Of a stretch of DNA of 64,000 bases, positions 9,811 through 20,402 are shown in pieces. The stretch comes from Thinopyrum elongatum (lineage: Eukaryota; Streptophyta; Magnoliopsida; Poales; Poaceae): NCBI GenBank assembly GCA_011799875.1, contig CM022302.1, forward strand, positions 520,547,229 to 520,611,228. Direction: 5' to 3'. Made by a program: the position numbers and the translations under genes. The notes under the pieces are model-generated. The model worked only from the letters and a program-made list of their open reading frames with translations. It did not search any database and had not been told where the DNA came from. The stretch's first letter is position 1. Every line of letters begins with the position of its first letter.

Positions 9811-11938
9811 ATTCTCGAGAAATTCTCGGGACGAGAATTTCTTTTAGAGGAGGAGAATTGAAACACACCTGTGTAATAAGCACTGTGACTTTGTGTTAAT
9901 TCTGCCAAGTCATCTTCATTTACATTGCATGATCACAGTGGTTAATCAATCCAAACTCAAATTCTACTCTGAATCCAATTCAAATTCAAGTGCAAAATAA
10001 AGTTGCTCAAAAGTTGCTGGAAAAATGTTCACCCTCGAGCAAATGATCCAAAATATTTGATGTTAAGGAAAACGACATCACCATCAATTTTCATTTGTGT
10101 CTAAGCATTTAAATCAGTGCCAAAACAGCACTATAACTGCCTAATTTCATTTTTGAAAAATCCAATTGGAATCAAAAATTGCCCAAACTTTTTGTGGCGC
10201 ACCAGAATATTCCATTGTAATTATGTGACCAAGTTTCACATTTTTACAAAGCCTTTTGACAGCTCAAAATATTACAAGCGTCTGCTGGAAAAAGAAAAAC
10301 AGAAAAACAAAATGAGAAAAAGAAAAATGCTACTGTGGACTGGGCATAAGTGCACAGTATGGCCCAGCCCACAACACGCGCCTCCCTCTTCTCTCTCCAT
10401 CTTGCTGTCGTCTCGCCCGTTGCTGTGCCGGCAAGCGCCGACAGCGAGAGGATAAGGCCTTGCCTGAGCCTTCCCCCCTGGACGCCTCATCCACTCCCCT
10501 TTCTCTCTCTCTCGCTCGCCTGAGCTCTCTCCTCCTCTCCCGAACGCGGTTGTCGCCGTCGCCGCGTCGATCCTGCGGCCACCGTCATCCCCATGCCGTG
10601 CCACCGTGTCCCTCGTCTCCGCCGTCGTCGTCCACTTCATCCGCTCCCTCCAGCGGGAGCCAGGAGCCTCTGCAGCGAGCCCGGTGAGCTCGTCTTCTTC
10701 CTCGGATCACCTGCCGCTGCCGCCGTGATTCCCCTCCTTTGCTGCTACTAAGCTTTCGCCGGGCCCCCGTGTGCCTTCCTGGTGAGCTTCCCTTCCTTTC
10801 CCCTCTCTTTGCGATGCCTTGCGCCGCCTGTAGCCGCCGCCCCGCTTGGACCCGAACGCGCCGCCGCCGCCGAGCTCCTCGCCGCCGTAGCCACAGCCAC
10901 TGTCACGCGTGTCTGAGCTCAGCGTCGAGCTCCTGATACTCCCAGGAGCCTAACGCACGCATGCACTCACCTCCTCGAGCCATCTAGCACCGTTCCCCAT
11001 CAAGCAACCGCGAACGCCGCCGCTGACCTCGACGCCGGCGCTGATTCCGGGCAAGTCCGGTGATGCCTCCACCGCCATTCGACGCGCCGCTTGCCACTCT
11101 TTCGAACGCATCAAACCCCGCACCAAATGGCCACCGGACGGCGAAGTCCGAGGCGCGCCCGTGTCCTCCGCCGCGATTCGACATCGCCGGCGGCTAAACG
11201 CCGGCCGCCGCCACGCTGGCTGAACTGGGGCCACCTCAGGGTCACCGCCAGTGGGCCCCGCGGGCCCCAGTTGACTGGGTTGACCCAGTCAACTGCTGAC
11301 TGGGCACCCCTGTGCCACTGACATGCAGGCCCCACAGCGTATTTAACTTAGTTAAAACATTTTTTTAAATAAAAGTAATAAGTTTAGCTAATCAGCCACT
11401 GACATGTGGGGCCTAGTATCTAATTAACCCCCAGATTAGTTTAAAATAAACTCTGTTAAGTAACAGAGGCTGACAGGTGGGACCCACTGGTCAGGTTTGA
11501 CCTGGTCAGTGCGGCTGAAGACTGCTGACATCATCCCCATGTCATGCTGACATCAAATTCCATTTCTGGAAATTCCTGTTAATTTAAATAAATCCAGAAA
11601 ATGCCAAAATCTTTGAAAGTTCATAGAAAATAATCCGTAGCTCGGATCAAAAAACTTTATACATGAAAGTTGCTCAGAACGATGAGACGAATCCGATCGT
11701 GTCGTCTGTTTCCATGACGGGATACTCTACGGAGGTGTACCCTCAACTTTTAGCCTGTTTCCGGTAGATTAACAGTGCATACATACCGGTTATTAATTCC
11801 AACTTTAATCCTAAAATAACTAAAATGATTTAGACATGTTTTTAGGCACCCCTGCACTGCACGTTAGCATAGCGTGCTCTGTGTTGCATATGATTCCTGT
11901 GTATTTTTTTGTTTCCTCCCCCTCTTCTCTCTCGGTAG

Positions 11939-12028
11939 ATCCCGGTACCGATGTAGTCCTCGAGACCGACGCAGCTCCGGAGACCGACGACACCACTGAC
12001 GACCCTGCCATTGCCGCAGAGCAACCAG
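11939..12028 (+). other. Exon-like segment in LTR3
   Basis: Homologue of 5279-5368 with the same acceptor (CTCGGTAG), same 90-base length, open frame and GC-type donor (CCAG then GCAAGC). Differences from LTR2 are mostly substitutions (for example Ile to Thr and Val to Glu) without frame damage. Confidence 0.4.
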
Positions 12029-13553
12029 GCAAGCACCCCCCCTTGAACATGCCGATATCGCCTATTCTTTCTCTCTTATGCTTGCATTAGAAATTGCTGC
12101 TGCTACTGTTTATCCTATTTCTGATGCATAGCCTATTTTTGTAACTGCTGTTGATACCTACCTGTTTATCCTAAACTTCTTAGTATAGGCTGGTTAGAGA
12201 CCCACCAGAGACCCCACTTTGACCCAGTTGCCCCGCTGGATTATCAAATGACTCGATCAACGTGATCCACAACCAGGCCCCGGCACCGCACATCACCCCC
12301 TTAGTTGTATGACATTGCAGCATTACTATCGAGTGCCGAGGGTGATACCTCGTATAGCACTTCTGATGATAACTCTGTAGAGTAGCTATTCGGTCGTGGT
12401 CATCGAGGGTGATTCCTCCTTCACCACTCCCGATAATGACGCTGTCGTGCAACACCTCAAGTATGAACCCATCGAGGGTGATTCCTCCGAGTTCACCTTG
12501 ATGGATACATCGAGTAGGAATCCAACGAGGGTGATACCTCGGATTCCTCTGATGTTATGGACACACGGATACTTGGACTTTATAACTGTTACTTGGAAAG
12601 GCGGGTCGACCCTGAGGGGTACCCGCGAGTGATGGGAAGTCGGGTTGACCTGGAGGGTACCTGTGAGATAATTACGAGGCATGGCCGGGCATTCTTAGCC
12701 CTTGCCGCAAGTCCTCGAGACGAGGCGATGGGGTCACATCGATCGTGAGTCTCTGCTCGTTACCGCACGCTACCAATACACTAACGATTTGGATATTTGA
12801 TCCGAGTGGGCCTCTGGCCCGATAGCACTAACCATCACGCGGGAAAAGTTATGGGCACTCTGCATCATGGTATCAGCCGAAAGCTCTGTCAGACGACCAT
12901 TTCAGCATCGCGGCCAGGACAGACCAGCGCCCTCCTAGTGCCTGGCTTTCCCCTGCACGCAACGACCCGGAGTGCATAGGGCGATGGCCCAAGACCCCTG
13001 AGCGCTTAGGATATAGACCGACGGGGACCTCTCAGCTGAGCTCTAGGTAGGGCTGCGGTGTGTCGTTTGGCCGAGGCCGGGCATGACCCAGAAAAGTGTG
13101 TCCGGCCGGAGTTAATCGAGCGTGGTGGGTAAGTTGGTGCACCCCTGCAGGGAAGAACTAATCTATGCATAGTCGGATCCTCGGTAACGGACGCTCAGAG
13201 TTGTATCTTGATCGATACAACTAGAATTGGATACTTGTGATGAGAAATGGATAGTATGACTCTGGGATTGCTTTCTCGCAGGGAGTCGAGAAAGGATCTC
13301 TGGACGAGGTTGATAACACTACTACTACTTTATACTGTGTTGATCTACACTCTTCTAATGCTGCAAGACCGCTGAAGATGCTAGTCTTCGATAGGACTAG
13401 GCCTTCTCTCTATTCTGGCATTTCTACAGCCCAGTCCACATATACAGCCTTTCTTTGATAATGTTGCATATGTAGTGTAGATCCTTCCTTGCTGAGTACT
13501 TCAGATGAGTACTCACGGTTGCTTTGCTTCCTCTTTTTCTTCTTATCTGTTTG

Positions 13554-13661
13554 ATGCAACCAGATGACGGATCCCCTGAGACAGCTGCCACCGCCGACAA
13601 CAACTACTACTACTACCCCGAGGATGGCTACTACTTCGAGATGGCTGACGACCAGGAGTAG
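13554..13661 (+). CDS. Micro-ORF in LTR3, acidic Tyr-rich 35-residue peptide
   Basis: Third copy of the short frame. It is three bases longer than in LTR1 and LTR2 because of an in-frame insertion near the start of the Tyr run (DNNYYYY instead of DDYYYY), and it ends ...ADDQE with TAG at 13659-13661. A length change of exactly one codon, in a region otherwise carrying scattered substitutions, suggests selection for the frame in the source family, though one indel is weak evidence. Confidence 0.4.
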   Translation: MQPDDGSPETAATADNNYYYYPEDGYYFEMADDQE

Positions 13662-13993
13662 GTTCGGAGGGTCCCAGGCAGGAGGCCTGCGCTTTTTCGA
13701 TCATAGTGTTTTCTTTTGCCCCGCCTTTTAAAGGCCTATCTGTCTTTATTTTATATCTGTACTCAGATATCTGATGCTTCCGCTGACGCTTGTAAGCGAG
13801 CTTATGTATTCGAGCCCTCGAGGCCCCTGGCTTGTAACATAAAGCTTGTATTATTTTAATTTTTGTCTATAGTTGTGTTGTGATATCTTCAAGTGAGCCC
13901 TTAGGCTTGATCGTGTGCATTTGCGTGTATGATTAGTGCACGATTGAGCCAGGTGCGTCACACTTTGCATGAACAAGCACACTCCATTAGTGC

Positions 13994-14744
13994 CTAACGC
14001 ACTGTCCTTGACTTTGTCCTTCTCTTCGTCTTGTAGAAGATCTTGCACGCGACCAGCTCTCCCGTCTTCTCGTCGGGTTGCTCTCTGAGGTGGTATTGGT
14101 GCATGATCCAGTTGGTGTTGTACATGGCGTCGCCGTACCTGGTGTGAAGCACCGACACCTTCTTCCAGCCTGCATACCGACCGTTGACCTTAATCCTCAA
14201 GCTTCTGCCGGTCTTGTGCCATGTAGTTCCCTCTAGGCATTCACTCTGTATCATCTGACTCTTCCTCGATCCCTTGCTGTATGCATTGGACGGACGGTAG
14301 AAGAAATGTTTGCTCATGCCATCCATTCTCAAACCTGGTAAATCTACAATCAGAGGCAGCTCATCGGACAGAAATGACATGGCCGTGAAGGAGGACCACA
14401 TCACCTGGGAGCTTGTCGGGATGGGTCGAGCATACGCCCTCCTTCAAGGTGGGGATGAAGTGATGAATAAGAGGGTGAGATCCGACGCCGTCGTCATCAC
14501 ACATGGCCTGGAGATGCTCCATGATTTCACGGTCTGAGGGATCGAACCTGAACCTGGTCGGCAGCAACGACCACATCGTTTCCAGCTTCAAAAAAGACAC
14601 ACGGGACAACACTCCTCATCAGTACATCCATTGATACAAGATTTGAATGCAGATCTGTGTGGGTGGAATACTTACAAAATCAGCCACAGTAGTAGCCTCA
14701 TTCACTGCATCCATAAGCACCATGCTGCCTCGCCTTGGGTCCAT
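13994..14744 (-). CDS. NAC-domain protein, SOG1/NAC8-like, three exons
   Basis: Exons read 14744-14676, 14585-14405 and 14334-13994 (TAG at 13996-13994), giving about 196 residues. Introns of 90 and 70 bp have GT-AG ends and matching phases (0 and 1). The protein has LPTRFRFDPSDREI, HPLI..FIP, THPDKLPG joined in frame to the exon 3 start, FFYRPSNAYSKGSRK, WHKTGR and TNWIMHQYHL, the NAC subdomain order of the SOG1/NAC8 group, which are DNA-damage or stress transcription factors in the nucleus. The C-terminal activation region of SOG1 (about 450 residues) is absent. The stop lies 31 bp from the LTR3 insertion, and another frame stays open across that point, so the 3' end may be truncated or frameshifted by the insertion. 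Confidence 0.75.
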
Positions 14745-15031
14745 GCGAATACAAGATAAGGGGGAAGAGGGAGAAGAATACGGTACAGGGGGTGGGGGGT
14801 TTTTTGGGTGGGGGAGGAAAGCAGGTGGAGGTGCTGGCATTTCAGGAGTGCATGTTGTTATGTTATACAATCCGAGCGCAGTATCCATTATATGTCGGAC
14901 CATCCATCACCTGGACACGCCAAATCAAAAGGCGAGTACTGGAGGTATATTAATGCATTTCCCCAAGCTCCATCCCTCATTTTCCCCCTGTCCAAGGCAT
15001 CTTCCTCTCAGTTGATTCCTGCCATATCCGT
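14745..15031. promoter_or_regulatory. Divergent intergenic region (candidate shared promoter)
   Basis: About 290 bp separate the NAC start codon (minus, 14744) from the start of the plus-strand gene at 15032. It contains a G-rich run on the plus strand (about 14788-14818) and a CT-rich stretch around 14970-15010. No clear TATA box was recognised. Shared control of both genes is possible but only inferred from their head-to-head arrangement. Confidence 0.3.
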
Positions 15032-15577
15032 ATGGCACATCCGCGAAAGCCAGCCGGTACAGTTGCCTTAGCCAGCACCATCTTTAACCCCTCCGACCTC
15101 CTCCGTCGAATCTCATTGCACAGCTGAAACTACATCCCCTCCCATAGACATCTTGGCAGCCCTACTCCAAGGACACCCAGGAAAAAAAGGAGGTACCGCC
15201 GCGTCAAGTATTGCCTATCCGTGCACGAAGCGGCATGGGTTCTTGCTTGCATGCGGGACCAGGCGATGCTAGAGGCAGAGATGATTTTGGCACAAGCTGA
15301 ACAGCTGGGACGCCTGGTCGATGAGGTCAGGTGCCTATCAGCATGCATCGTCGAGCTCCACCAGCACGCGACGGACGCGGAACACGACACTAGGAGGAGC
15401 GTCTGGAACTGCACCGCGCGCGTCCAAGAGGCTGTGCGCATAGCCAATGAGGCCGAGTTCAACGCTAAGCACCGTATATCGGCGTGCACTCCTGGTGTCC
15501 AAGACTCCTGCGGCCCGAACATGGATGCAATAATGCCGGCTGCCATGAAGACGTACACGTGCCGAAGCCAACGATGA
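15032..15577 (+). pseudogene. Unknown basic/helical protein gene with one in-frame TGA
   Basis: ATG 15032 (MAHPRKPAG...) and the longer open stretch ending TGA at 15575-15577 are in one frame, broken only by TGA at 15125-15127. After the stop comes a basic segment PRTPRKKRRYRRVKY that looks like a nuclear localisation signal, then about 120 residues rich in Ala, Glu, Arg and Leu with helical/coiled-coil character (MLEAEMILAQAEQLGRLVDE). I do not recognise the family. The TGA could be a damaged Arg codon (CGA) or could be removed by splicing. Downstream translation from ATG 15221 would still give 118 residues. It is divergent to the NAC gene. Confidence 0.4.
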
Positions 15578-15789
15578 GCTCGTCAAGCAGTGCTTTTGTC
15601 AATCACAAGCTATCTTTTGTGTTAGTGCTACCTGTTCTTCCGAGCTCAGCATCGTAGTCCTAGTAATATTATTGCCGTAATTCGTTTCTTTTCTGTACAT
15701 AGTTCTCGTATGCATGTTTCTTCACTTCGGAACCACAAATTTGCAATCGTAAACACAACAAATGTTGTCTCTACAATAAATTTGTCGTG

Positions 15790-16260
15790 CTATCCAAAGT
15801 TAACTGTATTTTTCAGCTAACTAAATTTCTCCGGGTGTTCTAACTTAACTGAATTTATTATCCTGTACAATGTTAACTGAATTTGTCAGTTAACTGAAGT
15901 ATGTACGGGCGTCTAAAATAAACTTTATCCTGTCCAACGTTAACTGAATTGTTCAAAGTTAACTGAATTTGTTATCCTATCCAACGTTAACTGAACCACA
16001 CATTTTCCAGTTCTCTGAATTTGTGGTGCTGTCCTAGTTAACAAAAATTGTGACCTAACTGAATTTCTTCTCCAAAGTATTTCTGGGAGTTCAAATTTAG
16101 GTGGATCGTTGCAGTTTACTAATTTGTACTGTTGTCCATGTTAACAATAAATGTGACCTAACTCAATTTGCTCTACAAACTTAACTGATTTTTTGAGTTA
16201 ACTCAAATATGTCTAGGAGTTCAAATTTAAGGGAATCACTGTAGTTTACTGAATTTGTGT
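15790..16260. repeat. Degenerate short-repeat array, GTTAACTGAATTTG type (left)
   Basis: About fourteen imperfect copies of a GTTAACTGAATTTG motif, often joined by TATCCTGTCCAA-like spacers, occupy this AT-rich stretch. The same motif appears in reverse orientation at 18955-19190, so the two arrays bracket the first B3 gene as a loose inverted pair. Possible remnant of long terminal inverted repeats of a DNA transposon; no ends or target duplications identified. Confidence 0.6.
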
Positions 16261-16984
16261 ATATCAAGCTTCAGAAACCACACAATGAGTCTAACTGAAC
16301 AATGTGTATAGCAATCGTACTGCCAATAAGTTCAGCGTGGCACTGTGCACGATGAATGTAAATCAGAACATCCAGCCTTTTTCGAGCCTTGTAGGTTGCA
16401 CCTATCAGGCAGACTTCGCAGGCAACACACGCATGTACCGATGGTACATGTAGCGCCAAACAGATTGGCGTGACATGCAAGCCGCTCGGTCAGCACTGAC
16501 AGATGCCGATGGGACGGGACTGTGCTGTAGCACCTACGCAGCTAGCGTGTGTGATGGGCAAAGTTGAACATTAGATTGGACAGACACGCCAACTCACTAG
16601 ACGGTTCCTTCCTGAAATATTTTCGTCCGTGCAATATTGTCACGCCTTCTTGCTAACTAAGCATCTCTGGAGGAACATGTTGTGCTATGGAAAATGATTA
16701 CCAGGTCTGAACTCTACAGTCTGAACAATTGTATATGGCTTGCCAGATAAACATAGTTACTGAGAGAGTATGAAAATAGATGTAGGCTTAAACATTTGAC
16801 CAAAGATGAGAACATACAGGTAGACTCTGAAATAGATTTAGGGACAGGCTCATGATACAACCAAAAGGTAAGGTAACAGACCAACATAGTTCACGATAAA
16901 ACCAAAAGGTAAGGTAATAAACCAACATAGTTCTAAGCATCACTGAATCACTGCAGGTGGTGAATGCAAAAGATCATGTTATCA

Positions 16985-17830
16985 CTAAGTACAGATAGCG
17001 AAATGTGTGTGCTCACGACACTTGATCTTCTTCTGCATGAAGTCAGTTGCGCTATAGATCTTCACATCCAGCTTGTGCGCATCAACCACGGTGAAGGTGA
17101 GGATGTCCCCATTCCTGAGATCATGGTGACCTGCAAATTTCCGCCAACCAGCTTCGACATCATTGAAGACCAGTTTCTCCTCGTAGCGGCTCAAATGTAT
17201 GTTCCAGTGGCAATGAGGGCTTGTGCGCAACTGTATGCACCAAGGGACTATGCCCTTTAAGAATTTCTCGACTCCTTTCGGCAGCACGAACAGTTGAAGA
17301 TTCTGAAGTACATCTATCAGAACCGTAAAACGGCTAGGAGTATGAACATCAGGAACATGCCCAGTTTTCTTTGGAAAGCCGCTACCCCTGTACTCACTCC
17401 TGCGTGCCCCGAGAATATTCGCAACCTCCGTCTTTTCTGAGAACAGGTTCTTCACCAGCTTCTTGTGAGGTCGGTCTGGGAGTTCTGGTGAAGTCGAACA
17501 AGCTGAAGCAGAACACTGAAGCAGTGCAGCAGGAGCAGCAGGAGAACGTGCAAGTACATGGATAGATGAATCCTGCAAGGAGGAAATTACGCTATGAATG
17601 TAGGTTGAAGGGACAAATAAACTGCATCTGTACTTAACGCAACACGACTTACTTACACCAGCGGGCGCAGTGGTACTTGCTTGCTTCGTACACTCAGCCA
17701 AAACATCTCTCTGTCTTTTCTTCTCATGTTCTACTGGAAGCAAGGAGCCCTGTACAGTCGTCTCCGCCAGCGTTGAAACGCGTGGTGCTGGCAAGGCATG
17801 GTTCGGTACTTCCATTTCCATTTTAACCTC
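16985..17830 (-). CDS. B3-domain protein (REM-like), main exons
   Basis: Exon 17830-17657 (58 codons, after an acceptor ATGCAG) and exon 17572-16985 (195 codons plus stop) are separated by an 84-bp GT-AG intron (GTAAGT donor) that has no stop and keeps phase. A Lys/Arg-rich, Ser/Pro/Ala-rich N-terminal part is followed by a B3 fold: FTVLIDVLQNLQLFVLP, WNIHLSRYEEKLVFND, GWRKFAGHHDLRNGDILTF, LDVKIYSA. B3 proteins of the REM type are plant nuclear DNA-binding factors. The N-terminal exon is probably further upstream near 18526. The B3 domain looks complete, so this may be a working gene. Confidence 0.65.
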   Translation of the reverse strand, partial: EVKMEMEVPNHALPAPRVSTLAETTVQGSLLPVEHEKKRQRDVLAECTKQASTTAPAGVSKSCCVKYRCSLFVPSTYIHSVISSLQDSSIHVLARSPAAPAALLQCSASACSTSPELPDRPHKKLVKNLFSEKTEVANILGARRSEYRGSGFPKKTGHVPDVHTPSRFTVLIDVLQNLQLFVLPKGVEKFLKGIVPWCIQLRTSPHCHWNIHLSRYEEKLVFNDVEAGWRKFAGHHDLRNGDILTFTVVDAHKLDVKIYSATDFMQKKIKCREHTHFAICT

Positions 17831-18334
17831 CTGCATTCATTTAGCAGTCCGCAAGAACAGAGGACTAGTTAGAGTAGAAGCCATACAACATAGTAGATTA
17901 TGATAAAATCTTTAGGCAGTGACTTGCTATGTATGAAGTTAACATATTAGAAAACCCCCATTACAAAATCGTAAGCATGAATTTCTGTGCTTATGGTAGT
18001 TCCTTATTGGGGATAGGCGTCATTTCATATAATACATCAGAAAAGTGGAATGCCTAAGAATTTGGCGGTTCGATGTGCTTGGGGACGCATCTAAAGGTTC
18101 CGGTCCAAAGGTAAGAAGATTCGTTGGTTGGAAATCCGTATCAATTGTTGATGAGGATTAAGCGTAGCTTCTAAAAATAATCTACTGTGACCAATTCCAT
18201 GCGGTTTTCAAAGGAACAACTGCATAAAACACCTTGCGTGCAAATCAGCCTAGATTGGAACGGCCAGATCATTGATCTACCTATTTGAATCCACGCAAGG
18301 ACGGAAGATTTGACAAAACCTAGCATGCAAATCA

Positions 18335-18526
18335 GTTGTAGCAGCAATGACGGGGAGGATTTCTTATAGTACGAGGCACATTGGTGCTGCTGGACTGAAC
18401 ATCTCGCTGCCGACTGCCGCCAGCTATCTCTGCCGCCAATCTCTCACTCCGTGCATACTGCCCAACCCAGAAGCTTCGAACAGAACTCCCCCAATCTTCT
18501 TCTTCTTTGATCTTGGCCAAGTCCAT
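18335..18526 (-). CDS. Candidate first exon of the B3 gene
   Basis: ATG at 18526-18524 opens 64 codons beginning MDLAKIKEEEDWG and reaching TGA near 18335. A TATA-like TTATTTAT lies about 95 bases upstream (18628-18621). It is the only good start between the B3 exons and the next gene on this strand. The join to the exon at 17830 needs a phase-0 donor; only weak GT sites fit, so the exon end is unresolved. Confidence 0.35.
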
Positions 18527-18954
18527 GGCTGACGGGAGGAAGGTGGGTGTGGGAGCGGCGGAGAGACGGAGGAGAGTGATGATGAGAAAGGGCTTTCGGA
18601 GGAGTGCAGAGCGCAACCGCATAAATAAGGAGAGAAGGGCAATGTGGCTCACATAGTTAGGACTATGGAGAGTTGGACCGTCCAACATTTACAAAGCACA
18701 TATTAAAACGACAAATTAAGAGGTGCGTATCAGGAACACGCACGCTCTGCATGTTGAAAAAGTTGGCCCTGGTCATCCGGCTTTATATTTAACGTACTTG
18801 TAGCGCCCAGCACATAACCGTGACAGGAGGCCTGCCCAGCTAGACCAGCAGATAAGGGTGACACGCCAGCTGATTAGACGGCTCATGGTGACCGACCAGT
18901 CCAATATTCCCATGCACCTCCTAAAACGTCGAGCTACTAGGCGCGTACAACATT

Positions 18955-19190
18955 CTCTTAAGAATTCAGTTATTTCAACACCAGGACAAATTGAGTTAAC
19001 TGAAACATTCAGTAACAATTGACACCAGGACAATTTTAGGTAACCCAAAAAAATTCAGTCATCTTTGATCACCCAGACAGATTCAAATAACTGGAAAATT
19101 CAGTTAACTTTGAACGGCATGACAGATTGAGATAACAGTTGACACCATGACAAATTTAGTAAACTTTTAACACGAGGGCAGATTCAACGT
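18955..19190. repeat. Degenerate short-repeat array, inverted copy (right)
   Basis: Repeats of CAGTTAACT, AAATTCAGTTA and GACACCAGGACAA type occur here, the reverse complement of the motif and spacer of the array at 15790-16260. About eight imperfect copies are visible. Confidence 0.55.
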
Positions 19191-19309
19191 GGATGGCATA
19201 GCGCACACGGCCCAGGTTATTAGGAACAAATGGGATGGCCAACCGTCCTTTCAGTAATAAGATGACTAGGAAAATAATTCTTATAGGGCACCACCACACG
19301 ATTAAGCTT

Positions 19310-19450
19310 AAATTCTGCAGAAACACACCTTAAATCAACCATAAGCAGTCACACTACTCAAATTCTGCAGACACACACCTTAAATGAACCATAAGCAGTC
19401 ACACTACTCAAATTCTGTAGACACACACCTTAAATTAACCATAAGGAGTT
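19310..19450. repeat. 50-bp tandem repeat, about 2.8 copies
   Basis: Units start AATTCTGCAG/AATTCTGTAG at 19311, 19361 and 19411, a period of exactly 50 bases, and differ by only a few substitutions. Non-coding, downstream of the second B3 gene. Confidence 0.85.
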
Positions 19451-19556
19451 CACAAAAGACACACAACTTAAATCATCTTGTTCCAGGCATTGACAAGGCA
19501 AACCTTGTCGCAAGGACGACAAACTAATTACCAGACTAAGTTAACATGAGGAACAC

Positions 19557-19979
19557 TCACTTATCCGGCGTAAACAGCTTCACATCGCAACACAGTGTGA
19601 ATGTCACCTCAATTCCTGCCTCATTGTAGATGATCACCTTCATCAGCTCAAGGTGCACAACCTCAAATTCAGCCACGCATCCAAGCTCGAGTCCATGGAA
19701 CTTGGCAAAGGCACACCATAACGCACCAACGCCAGCTTTCCATCTTCTTCTTGCTTCAACTCAGCACGCAAACCACAGCCCGTGCTCGTCTCCAGATTGA
19801 TAAACCTAGGCAAGCTCAGATTGCTGGCCTGTAAAAGAGAGGTTGCACCATCGGGTATTACCAAACGGGTTTCGCACCGCTTGTCTTGCATGATTCTGAC
19901 AAAATAGTTTGGCCTCTTTTCTTTGTGGAAGTGACCGATGCTAGCATAATGCTTTTTCAGTTCAGACACCGACTTCCCC
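19557..19979 (-). pseudogene. B3-domain exon of second B3 gene, one frame break
   Basis: After an acceptor TTGATAG near 19980 the frame reads GKSVSELKKHYASIGHFHKEKRPNYFVRIM, then RLVIPDG, LPRFINLE and EEDGKLALV, a B3 N-terminal half. The expected continuation WCAFAKFHGLELGCVAEFEVV, the classic B3 end, lies in another frame starting about 19700, so a one-step frameshift sits between. The end at about 19558 has GATAA then GTGAGT, a strong 5' splice site, so another exon may follow. Either a pseudogene or a sequence error. Same strand and layout as the B3 gene at 16985-17830. Confidence 0.55.
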
Positions 19980-20402
19980 TATCAATAACATTAACGTACA
20001 ACTTATATCCTTTGGTAAATCAAACTTGTCATTGTAAAAACAAGATGAACATTCCTTAGTGGCTCTGTTAGCAGAGGATACAGAACCACATGCAGGTGCT
20101 GAGACTGTACTAACTGCTGGCAGTTTAGACTGCATTTAGCTAGTTCAGATAAGTGTGACCGTTGCTTCAGGGTAGGGGGTTGAATGACATACAACAACAT
20201 CATAAAACATAACATACTGCTTTTTTTACAACAAGAAGCCTCAGTTCAGCATCCACAGCCAGTGGTAAGCACGACAGTCCACTAGTTGACTGCAGTGCTT
20301 GAATTGCATTTAGTAAGCCAATAAATTACCATACAAAACGATCTCCAGAAAATGATAAAACAGAGTATATAATTCATCTACATTAACACATATGTTGCAA
20401 CA

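Larger units (their letters stand above)
9859..13962 (+). mobile_element. Complete Gypsy LTR (LTR3), right end of the array
   Basis: Starts TGAAACACACC (LTR2 has TGTAACACCCC) and ends GCGTCACA at 13962; 4104 bp. Preceded by a polypurine tract at 9846-9858. Unlike the other two LTRs it is not followed by a PBS but by unrelated low-copy DNA, so it is the true 3' end. The five bases after it, CTTTG, should be one copy of the target duplication; the other copy lies left of the window. The TATA box seen in LTR2 reads GATAAGG here. Confidence 0.9.

Noticed and set aside
15790..19190. CRISPR-like array from short regular repeats
   Set aside because: Spacing is irregular, repeats are degenerate, and the sequence is clearly from a plant nuclear genome.
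20003..20215. 70-codon ORF on the minus strand between B3 exons
   Set aside because: No domain, lies in a likely intron, and its composition is AT-rich non-coding.
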